This document shows, in pieces, positions 45,878 to 56,583 of a stretch of DNA of 64,000 nucleotides (position 1 is its first letter; each line of letters begins with the position of its first letter). This DNA comes from Lucinisca nassula (taxonomy: Eukaryota; Mollusca; Bivalvia; Lucinida; Lucinidae). The position numbers were made by a program, and so were the translations under genes. Under the pieces are notes generated by a model. The model had not been told where the DNA came from and searched no databases. It saw only the letters and a list, made by a program, of their open reading frames with translations. Location: NCBI GenBank assembly GCA_963580285.1, contig OY757026.1:84480651-84544650 (forward strand), written 5' to 3'.

Positions 45878-48800
45878 TTGGCAGCAATTATAAGCCGATT
45901 CCATCAAGTCACCTTTGCAACATTTAGACACCTTCGGCATATTGTTGTCCCGCCCAAAAATTTAGGCCCTTATAACTCGAGTGTTTGTATGGCGATTAAG
46001 CTAAAATTTTGCATGCTGCTAGTACACCTCAGTGCCTCGAAGAGTGCAAAATTTCATACTGCTACAACACGTATTTTGCGAGTTATAAGCCTTTGAAATT
46101 CGAGGAAACTAAACTTTGTGCCTATTTCTCGGGAAGACGAAATGAGTTGAAGAGGTGCAGTATGCCGCTTTCAAAAGGCATTGATGTCGCCTGCCATCGT
46201 GCAAAAACTCGCGAACACTGGGGCACTAGAAAGTGCCGAAATAAAGGGCTCATTTTTACATTGAGGTCTACGGGAAAACCGAATAAAACGCCGCTGCGCA
46301 GCCTAGAGGGCGATAACAATAGCGGTTTTTTCACCGTTTGTCCTTCTCAATATAATACACCCTCGGGGCAAATTACAGATCGCTGCGTTCAATAGAGGCC
46401 GAGAAAAGTGGCTTAGAAAATTTGATTGAGGTAAGCTGTGGTGGATGCTAAATTCTCATTTTGGTCACTTTAACGTAGACGCATGAAAACGGTGCCAAAA
46501 CGTGCCCATGCGTGCCAAACAACCTGGGGTAAAATGGGAGTTGTTTCTGTCAAATAGTTTCGGAGATATAAGGGCCCAAACTTACGGTACTTTGACCTTC
46601 TAAGGGCCATAACACGAAACACAGAGAACGAAGACAACTCCCATTTGATCCCAGGACACTTGGGTCAAGGGCGCATCATTTGGCAGCAATTATAAGCCGA
46701 TTCCATCAAGTCACCTTTGCAACATTTAGACACCTTCGGCATATTGTTGTCCCGCCCAAAACTTTAGGCCCTTATAACTCGAGTGTTTGTATGGCGATTA
46801 AGCTGAAATTTTGCATGCTGCTAGTACACCTCAGTGCCTCGAAGAGTGCAAAATTTCATACTGCTATAACACGTATCTTGCGAGTTATAAGCCTTTGAAA
46901 TTCGAGGAAACTAAATTTTGTGCCCATTTCTCGGGAAGACGAAATGAGTTGAAGAGGTGCAGTATGCTGCTTTCAAAAGGCATTGATTTCGCCTGCCATC
47001 GTGCAAAAACTCGCGAACACTGGGGCACTAGAAAGTGCCGAAATAAAGGGCTCAGTTTTACATTAAGGTCTACGGGAAAACCGAATAAAACGCTGCGGCG
47101 CAGCCTAGAGGGCGATAACAATAGCGTTTTTTTCACCGTTAGTCCTTCTCAATATAATACACCCTCGGGGCAAATTACAGATCGCTGCGTTCAATAGAGG
47201 CCGAGAAAAGTGGCTTAGAAAATTTGCTTGAGGTTACCTGTGGTGGATGCTAAATTCTCATTTTGGTCACTTTAACGTAGACGCATGAAAACGGTGCCAA
47301 AACGTGCCCATGCGTGCCAAACAACCTGGGGTAAAATGGGAGTTGTTTCTGTCAAATAGTTTCGGAGATATAAGGGCCCAAACTTACGGTACTTTGACCT
47401 TCTAAGGGCCATAACTCGAAACACAGAGAACGAAGACAACTCCCATTTTATCCCAGGACACTTGGGTCAAGGGCGCATCATTTGGCAGCAATTATAAGCC
47501 GATTCCATCAAGTCACCTTTGCAACATATAGACACCTTCGGCATATTGTTGTCCCGCCCAAAACTTTAGGCCCTTATAACTCGAATGTTTGTATGGCGAT
47601 TAAGCTGAAATTTTGCATGCTGCTAGTACACCTCAGTACCTCGAAAAGTGCAAAATTTCATACTGCTACAACACGCATCTTGCGAGTTATAAGCCTTTGA
47701 AATTCGAGGAAACTAAATTTTGTGCCTATTTCTCGGGAAGACGAAATGAGTTGAAGAGGTGCAGTATGCCGCTTTCAAAAGGCATTGATGTCGCCTGTCA
47801 TCGTGCAAAAACTCGCGAACACTGGGGCACTAGAAAGTGCCGAAATAAAGGGCTCATTTTTACATTGAGGTCTACGGGAAAACCGAATAAAACGCCGCGG
47901 CGCAGCCTAGAGGGCGATAACAATAGCGGTTTTTTCACCGTTAGTCCTTCTCAATATAATACACCCTCGGGGCAAATTACAGATCGCTGCGTTCAATAGA
48001 GGCCGAGAAAAGTGGCTTAGAAAATTTGATTGAGGTTACCTGTGGTGGATGCTAAATTCTCATTTTGGTCACTTTAACGTAGACGCATGAAAACGGTGCC
48101 AAAACGTGCCCATGCGTGCCAAACAACCTGGGGAAAAAATGGGAGTTGTTTCTGTCAAATAGTTTCGGAGATATAAGGGCCCAAACTTACGGTACTTTGA
48201 CCTTCTAAGGGCCATAACTCGAGTTGAAGAGGTGCAGTATGCCGCTTTCAAAAGGCATTGATGTCGCCTGTCATCGTGCAAAAACTCGCGAACAATGGGG
48301 CACTAGAAAGTGCCGAAATAAAGGGCTCATTTTTACATTGAGGTCTGCGGGAAAACCGAATAAAACGCCGCGTATTATAAAAAGCAATTATAAGCCGATT
48401 CCATCAAGTCACCTTTGCAACATTTAGACACCTTCGGCATATTGTTGTCCCGCCCAAAATTTTAGGCCCTTATAACTCGAGTGTTTGTATGGCGATTAAG
48501 CTGAAATTTTGCATGCTGCTAGTACACCTCATTGCCTCGAAAAGTGCAAAATTTCATACTGGTACAGCACGTATCTTGCGAGTTATAAGCCTTTGAAATT
48601 CGAGGAAACTAAACTTTGTGCCTATTTCTCGGGAAGACGAAATGAGTTGAAGAGGTGCAGTATGCCGCTTTCAAAAGGCATTGATGTCGCCTGCCATCGT
48701 GCAAAAACTCGCGAACACTGGGGCACTAGAAAGTGCCGAAATAAAGGGCTCATTTTTACATTGAGGTCTACGGGAAAACCGAATAAAACGCCGCGGCGCA

Positions 48801-49179
48801 GCCTAGAGGGCGATAACAATAGCGGTTTTTTCACCGTTAGTCCTTCTCAATATAATACACCCTCGGGGCAAATTACAGATCGCTGCGTTCAATAGAGGCC
48901 GAGAAAAGTGGCTTAGAAAATTTGATTGAGGTTACCTGTGGTGGATGCTAAATTCTCATTTTGGTCACTTTAACGTAGACGCATGAAAACGGTGCCAAAA
49001 CGTGCCCATGCGTGCCAAACCACCTGGGGTAAAATGGGAGTTGTTTCTGTCAAATAGTTTCGGAGATATAAGGGCCCAAACTTACGGTACTTTGACCTTC
49101 TAAGGGCCATAACTCGAAACACAGAGAACGAAGACAACTCCCATTTTATCCCAGGACACTTGGGTCAAGGGCGCATCAT
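45878..49179 (+). repeat. 3.3-kb tetramer higher-order unit, copy 1
   Basis: Four monomers start at 45878, 46680, 47482 and 48378. The first ends with GTAAGCTG, CATAACACG and CATTTGATCCC. The second has GCTATAACACG, GTGCCCATTTC and GATTTCGCC. The third has TCGAAAAGTGC and ACACGCATC and ends in the rearranged segment. The fourth follows the rearrangement and has ACAGCACG. The same order of marks recurs 3302 bp downstream. Confidence 0.87.
48223..48383 (+). repeat. Rearranged P1: templated 150-bp insertion plus filler, copy 1
   Basis: After CATAACTCGA (48222) the next 68 bases of the monomer, including the right arm of P1 and the junction motif, are missing. In their place is a 150-base copy of another part of the monomer (from GTTGAAGAGG to CGCCGCG, 48223-48372) and an 11-base filler TATTATAAAAA, followed by GCAATTATAAG. 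GA is shared by both sides of the left join. Small differences from the two other copies show it is the more distant relative. Confidence 0.92.
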
Positions 49180-52100
49180 TTGGCAGCAATTATAAGCCGA
49201 TTCCATCAAGTCACCTTTGCAACATTTAGACACCTTCGGCATATTGTTGTCCCGCCCAAAACTTTAGGCCCTTATAACTCGAGTGTTTGTATGGCGATTA
49301 AGCTGAAATTTTGCATGCTGCTAGTACACCTCAGTGCCTCGAAGAGTGCAAAATTTCATACTGCTACAACACGTATCTTGCGAGTTATAAGCCTTTGAAA
49401 TTCGAGGAAACTAAATTTTGTGCCTATTTCTCGGGAAGACGAAATGAGTTGAAGAGGTGCAGTATGCCGCTTTCAAAAGGCATTGATGTCGCCTGCCATC
49501 GTGCAAAAACTCGCGAACACTGGGGCACTAGAAAGTGCCGAAATAAAGGGCTCATTTTTACATTGAGGTCTACGGGAAAACCGAATAAAACGCCGCGGCG
49601 CAGCCTAGAGGGCGATAACAATAGCGGTTTTTTCACCGTTAGTCCTTCTCAATATAATACACCCTCGGGGCAAATTACAGATCGCTGCGTTCAATAGAGG
49701 CCGAGAAAAGTGGCTTAGAAAATTTGATTGAGGTAAGCTGTGGTGGATGCTAAATTCTCATTTTGGTCACTTTAACGTAGACGCATGAAAACGGTGCCAA
49801 AACGTGCCCATGCGTGCCAAACAACCTGGGGTAAAGTGGGAGTTGTTTCTGTCAAATAGTTTCGGAGATATAAGGGCCCAAACTTACGGTACTTTGACCT
49901 TCTAAGGGCCATAACACGAAACACAGAGAACGAAGACCACTCCCATTTGATCCCAGGACACTTGGGTCAAGGGCGCATCATTTGGCAGCAATTATAAGCC
50001 GATTCCATCAAGTCACCTTTGCAACATTTAGACACCTTCGGCATATTGTTGTCCCGCCCAAAACTTTAGGCCCTTATAACTCGAGTGTTTGTATGGCGAT
50101 TAAGCTGAAATGTTGCATGCTGCTAGTACACCTCAGTGCCTCGAAGAGTGCAAAATTTCATACTGCTATAACACGTATCTTGCGAGTTATAAGCCTTTGA
50201 AATTCGAGGAAACTAAATTTTGTGCCCATTTCTCGGGAAGACGAAATGAGTTGAAGAGGTGCAGTATGCCGCTTTCAAAAGGCATTGATTTCGCCTGCCA
50301 TCGTGCAAAAACTCGCGAACACTGGGGCACTAGAAAATGCCGAAATAAAGGGCTCATTTTTACATTGAGGTCTACGGGAAAACCGAATAAAACGCCGCGG
50401 CGCAGCCTAGAGGGCGATAACAATAGCGGTTTTTTCACCGTTAGTCCTTCTCAATATAATACACCCTCGGGGCAAATTACAGATCGCTGCGTTCAATAGA
50501 GGCCGAGAAAAGTGGCTTAGAAAATTTGATTGAGGTTACCTGTGGTTGATGCTAAATTCTCATTTTGGTCATTTTAACGTAGACGCATGAAAACGGTGCC
50601 AAAACGTGCCCATGCGTGCCAAACAACCTGGGGTAAAATGGGAGTTGTTTCTGTCAAATAGTTTCGGAGATATAAGTGCCCAAACTTACGGTACTTTGAC
50701 CTTCTAAGGGCCATAACTCGAAACACAGAGAACGAAGACAACTCCCATTTTATCCCAGGACACTTGGGTCAAGGGCGCATCATTTGGCAGCAATTATAAG
50801 CCGATTCCATCAAGTCACCTTTGCAACATTTAGACACCTTCGGCATATTGTTGTCCCGCCCAAAACTTTAGGCCCTTATAACTCGAGTGTTTGTATGGCG
50901 ATTAAGCTGAAATTTTGCATGCTGCTAGTACACCTCAGTGCCTCGAAAAGTGCAAAATTTCATACTGCTACAACACGCATCTTGCGAGTTATAAGCCTTT
51001 GAAATTCGAGGAAACTAAATTTTGTGCCTATTTCTCGGGAAGACGAAATGAGTTGAAGAGGTGCAGTATGCCGCTTTCAAAACGCATTGATGTCGCCTGT
51101 CATCGTGCAAAAACTCGCGAACACTGGGGCACTAGAAAATGCCGAAATAAAGGGCTCATTTTTACATTGAGGTCTACGGGAAAACCGAATAAAACGCCGC
51201 GGCGCAGCCTAGAGGGCGATAACAATAGCGGTTTTTTTCACCGTTAGTCCTTCTCAATATAATACACCCTCGGGGCAAATTACAGATCGCTGCGTTCAAT
51301 AGAGGCCGAGAAAAGTGGCTTAGAAAATTTGATTGAGGTTACCTGTGGTGGATGCTAAATTCTCATTTTGGTCACTTTAACGTAGACGCATGAAAACGGT
51401 GCCAAAACGTGCCCATGCGTGCCAAACAACCTGGGGTAAAATGGGAGTTGTTTCTGTCAAATAGTTTCGGAGATATAAGGGCCCAAACTTACGGTACTTT
51501 GACCTTCTAAGGGCCATAACTCGAGTTGAAGAGGTGCAGTATGCCGCTTTCAAAAGCCATTGATGTCGCCTGTCATCGTGCAAAAACTCGCGAACACTGG
51601 GGCACTAGAAAGTGCCGAAATAAAGGGCTCATTTTTACATTGAGGTCTACGGGAAAACCGAATAAAACGCCGCGTATTATAAAAGCAATTATAAGCCGAT
51701 TCCATCAAGTCACCTTTGCAACATTTAGACACCTTCGGCATATTGTTGTCCCGCCCAAAACTTTAGGCCCTTATAACTCGAGTGTTTGTATGGCGATTAA
51801 GCTGAAATTTTGCAAGCTGCTAGTACATCTCAGTGCCTCGAAGAGTGCAAAATTTCATACTGCTACAGCACGTATCTTGCGAGTTATAAGCCTTTGAAAT
51901 TCGAGGAAACTAAACTTTGTGCCTATTTCTCGGGAAGACGAAATGAGTTGAAGAGGTGCAGTATGCCGCTTTCAAAAGGCATTGATGTCGCCTGCCATCG
52001 TGCAAAAACTCGCGAACACTGGGGCACTAGAAAGTGCCGAAATAAAGGGCTCATTTTTACATTGAGGTCTACGGGAAAACCGAATAAAACGCCGCGGCGC

Positions 52101-52480
52101 AGCCTAGAGGGCGATAACAATAGCGTTTTTTTCACCGTTAGTCCTTCTCAATATAATACACCCTCGGGGCAAATTACAGATCGCTGCGTTCAATAGAGGC
52201 CGAGAAAAGTGGCTTAGAAAATTTGATTGAGGTTACCTGTGGTGGATGCTAAATTCTCATTTTGGTCACTTTAACGTAGACGCATGAAAACGGTGCCAAA
52301 ACGTGCCCATGCGTGCCAAACAACCTGGGGTAAAATGGGAGTTGTTTCTGTCAAATAGTTTCGGAGATATAAGGGCCCAAACTTACGGTACTTTGACCTT
52401 CTAAGGGCCATAACTCGAAACACAGAGAACGAAGACAACTCCCATTTTATCCCAGGACACTTGGGTCAAGGGCGCATCAT
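49180..52480 (+). repeat. 3.3-kb tetramer higher-order unit, copy 2
   Basis: Monomers start at 49180, 49982, 50784 and 51679 and repeat the order of copy 1, including GTAAGCTG (about 49734), CATTTGATCCC and the rearranged segment at 51525. New marks absent from copy 1 are GAAATGTTGC, GAAAATGCC, GGTTGATGC with CATTTTAACG, and AAGTGCCC (about 50676). The last three monomers are duplicated again immediately to the right. Confidence 0.9.
51525..51684 (+). repeat. Rearranged P1, copy 2
   Basis: The same joins as at 48.2 kb, with a 10-base filler (TATTATAAAA). The inserted segment carries AAAAGCCATTG. It is identical to copy 3 over the stretch I compared. Confidence 0.92.
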
Positions 52481-54980
52481 TTGGCAGCAATTATAAGCCG
52501 ATTCCATCAAGTCACCTTTGCAACATTTAGACACCTTCGGCATATTGTTGTCCCGCCCAAAACTTTAGGCCCTTATAACTCGAGTGTTTGTATGGCGATT
52601 AAGCTGAAATGTTGCATGCTGCTAGTACACCTCAGTGCCTCGAAGAGTGCAAAATTTCATACTGCTATAACACGTATCTTGCGAGTTATAAGCCTTTGAA
52701 ATTCGAGGAAACTAAATTTTGTGCCCATTTCTCGGGAAGACGAAATGAGTTGAAGAGGTGCAGTATGCCGCTTTCAAAAGGCATTGATTTCGCCTGCCAT
52801 CGTGCAAAAACTCGCGAACACTGGGGCACTAGAAAATGCCGAAATAAAGGGCTCATTTTTACATTGAGGTCTACGGGAAAACCGAATAAAACGCCGCGGC
52901 GCAGCCTAGAGGGCGATAACAATAGCGGTTTTTTCACCGTTAGTCCTTCTCAATATAATACACCCTCGGGGCAAATTACAGATCGCTGCGTTCAATAGAG
53001 GCCGAGAAAAGTGGCTTAGAAAATTTGATTGAGGTTACCTGTGGTTGATGCTAAATTCTCATTTTGGTCATTTTAACGTAGACGCATGAAAACGGTGCCA
53101 AAACGTGCCCATGCGTGCCAAACAACCTGGGGTAAAATGGGAGTTGTTTCTGTCAAATAGTTTCGGAGATATAAGTGCCCAAACTTACGGTACTTTGACC
53201 TTCTAAGGGCCATAACTCGAAACACAGAGAACGAAGACAACTCCCATTTTATCCCAGGACACTTGGGTCAAGGGCGCATCATTTGGCAGCAATTATAAGC
53301 CGATTCCATCAAGTCACCTTTGCAACATTTAGACACCTTCGGCATATTGTTGTCCCGCCCAAAACTTTAGGCCCTTATAACTCGAGTGTTTGTATGGCGA
53401 TTAAGCTGAAATTTTGCATGCTGCTAGTACACCTCAGTGCCTCGAAAAGTGCAAAATTTCATACTGCTACAACACGCATCTTGCGAGTTATAAGCCTTTG
53501 AAATTCGAGGAAACTAAATTTTGTGCCTATTTCTCGGGAAGACGAAATGAGTTGAAGAGGTGCAGTATGCCGCTTTCAAAACGCATTGATGTCGCCTGTC
53601 ATCGTGCAAAAACTCGCGAACACTGGGGCACTAGAAAATGCCGAAATAAAGGGCTCATTTTTACATTGAGGTCTACGGGAAAACCGAATAAAACGCCGCG
53701 GCGCAGCCTAGAGGGCGATAACAATAGCGGTTTTTTTCACCGTTAGTCCTTCTCAATATAATACACCCTCGGGGCAAATTACAGATCGCTGCGTTCAATA
53801 GAGGCCGAGAAAAGTGGCTTAGAAAATTTGATTGAGGTTACCTGTGGTGGATGCTAAATTCTCATTTTGGTCACTTTAACGTAGACGCATGAAAACGGTG
53901 CCAAAACGTGCCCATGCGTGCCAAACAACCTGGGGTAAAATGGGAGTTGTTTCTGTCAAATAGTTTCGGAGATATAAGGGCCCAAACTTACGGTACTTTG
54001 ACCTTCTAAGGGCCATAACTCGAGTTGAAGAGGTGCAGTATGCCGCTTTCAAAAGCCATTGATGTCGCCTGTCATCGTGCAAAAACTCGCGAACACTGGG
54101 GCACTAGAAAGTGCCGAAATAAAGGGCTCATTTTTACATTGAGGTCTACGGGAAAACCGAATAAAACGCCGCGTATTATAAAAGCAATTATAAGCCGATT
54201 CCATCAAGTCACCTTTGCAACATTTAGACACCTTCGGCATATTGTTGTCCCGCCCAAAACTTTAGGCCCTTATAACTCGAGTGTTTGTATGGCGATTAAG
54301 CTGAAATTTTGCAAGCTGCTAGTACATCTCAGTGCCTCGAAGAGTGCAAAATTTCATACTGCTACAGCACGTATCTTGCGAGTTATAAGCCTTTGAAATT
54401 CGAGGAAACTAAACTTTGTGCCTATTTCTCGGGAAGACGAAATGAGTTGAAGAGGTGCAGTATGCCGCTTTCAAAAGGCATTGATGTCGCCTGCCATCGT
54501 GCAAAAACTCGCGAACACTGGGGCACTAGAAAGTGCCGAAATAAAGGGCTCATTTTTACATTGAGGTCTACGGGAAAACCGAATAAAACGCCGCGGCGCA
54601 GCCTAGAGGGCGATAACAATAGCGTTTTTTTTCACCGTTAGTCCTTCTCAATATAATACACCCTCGGGGCAAATTACAGATCGCTGCGTTCAATAGAGGC
54701 CGAGAAAAGTGGCTTAGAAAATTTGATTGAGGTTACCTGTGGTGGATGCTAAATTCTCATTTTGGTCACTTTAACGTAGACGCATGAAAACGGTGCCAAA
54801 ACGTGCCCATGCGTGCCAAACAACCTGGGGTAAAATGGGAGTTGTTTCTGTCAAATAGTTTCGGAGATATAAGGGCCCAAACTTACGGTACTTTGACCTT
54901 CTAAGGGCCATAACTCGAAACACAGAGAACGAAGACAACTCCCATTTTATCCCAGGACACTTGGGTCAAGGGCGCATCAT
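52481..54980 (+). repeat. 2.5-kb trimer, recent duplicate of 49982-52480
   Basis: Three monomers start at 52481, 53283 and 54178. Every rare variant I compared with 49982-52480 matches at an offset of 2499 bp, including the rearranged segment and AAAACGCATTG. The one difference I found is a T-run of 8 instead of 7 at about 54625. Just upstream of copy 2 the sequences differ at several sites (GTAAGC versus GTTACC, TTGATCCC versus TTATCCC), which places the left end of the duplication between about 49955 and 50112. This is the youngest large duplication visible. Confidence 0.93.
54024..54183 (+). repeat. Rearranged P1, copy 3
   Basis: Lies exactly 2499 bp after copy 2 with the same joins, filler and AAAAGCCATTG mark, so it was copied as part of the trimer duplication rather than arising again. 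Confidence 0.92.
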
Positions 54981-56583
54981 TTGGCAGCAATTATAAGCCG
55001 ATTCCATCAAGTCACCTTTGCAACATTTAGACACCTTCGGCATATTGTTGTCCCGCCCAAAACTTTAGGCCCTTATAACTCGAGTGTTTGTATGGCGATT
55101 AAGCTGAAATTTTACATGCTGCTAGTACACCTCAGTTCTTCGAAGAGTGCAAAATTTCATACTGCTACAACACGTATCTTGCGAGTTATAAGCCTTTGAA
55201 ATTCGAGGAAACTAAATTTTGTGCCTATTTCTCGGGAAGACGAAATGAGTTGAAGAGGTGCAGTATGCCGCTTTCAAAAGGCATTGATGTCGCCTGCCAT
55301 CGTGCAAAAACTCGCGAACACTGGGGCACTAGAAAGTGCCGAAATAAAGGGCTCATTTTTACATTGAGGTCTACGGGAAAACCGAATAAAACGCCGCGGC
55401 GCAGCCTAGAGGGCGATAACAATAGCGGTTTTTTCACCGTTAGTCCTTCTCAATATAATACACCCTCGGGGCAAATTACAGATTGCTGCGTTCAATAGAG
55501 GCCGAGAAAAGTGGCTTAGAAAATTTGATTGAGGTTACCTGTGGTGGATGCTAAATTCTCATTTTGGTCACTTTAACGTAGACGCATGAAAACGGTGCCA
55601 AAACGTGCCCATGCGTGCCAAACAACCTGGGGTAAAATGGGAGTTGTTTCTGTCAAATAGTTTCGGAGATATAAGGGCCCAAACTTACGGTACTTTGACC
55701 TTCTAAGGGCCATAACTCGAAACACAGAGAACGAAGACAACTCCCATTTTATCCCAGGACACTTGGGTCAAGGGCGCATCATTTGGCAGCAATTATAAGC
55801 CGATTCCATCAAGTCACCTTTGCAACATTTAGACACCTTCGGCATATTGTTGTGCCGCCCAAAACTTTAGGCCCTTATAACTCGAGTGTTTGTATGGCGA
55901 TTAAGCTGAAATTTTGCAAGCTGCTAGTACACCTCAGTGCCTCAAAGAGTGCAAAATTTCATACTGCTACAACACGCATCTTGCGAGTTATAAGCCTTTG
56001 AAATTCGAGGAAACTAAATTTTGTGCCTATTTCTCGGGAAGACGAAATGAGTTGAAGAGGTGCAGTATGCCGCTTTAAAAAGGCATTGATGTCGCCTGCC
56101 ATCGTGCAAAAACTCGCGAACACTGGGGCACTAGAAAGTGCCGAAATAAAGGGCTCATTTTTACATTGAGGTCTACGGGAAAACCGAATAAAACGCCGCG
56201 GCGCAGCCTAGAGGGCGATAACAATAGCGGTTTTTTCACCGTTAGTCCTTCTCAATATAATACACCCTCGGGGCAAATTACAGATCGCTGCGTTCAATAG
56301 AGGCCGAGAAAAGTGGCTTAGAAAATTTGATTGAGGTAACTGTGGTTGATGCTAAATTCTCATTTTGGTCATTTTAACGTAGACGCATGAAAACGGTGCC
56401 AAAACGTGCCCATGCGTGCCAAACAACCTGGGGTAAAATGGGAGTTGTTTCTGTCAAATAGTTTCGGAGATATAAGTGCCCAAACTTACGGTACTTTGAC
56501 CTTCTAAGGGCCATAACTCGAAACACAGAGAACGAAGACAACTCCCATTTTATCCCAGGACACTTGGGTCAAGGGCGCATCAT
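54981..56583 (+). repeat. Two single monomers
   Basis: The 54981 copy has TTTTACATGCTG and CTCAGTTCTTCG and AGATTGCTGCG. The 55783 copy has GTTGTGCCGCC, GCAAGCTGC, ACACGCATC, CTTTAAAAAGG and a missing base in GAGGTAACTGTGG, making it 801 bp. It also carries GGTTGATGC and CATTTTAACG, shared with the trimer to its left. Confidence 0.86.
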
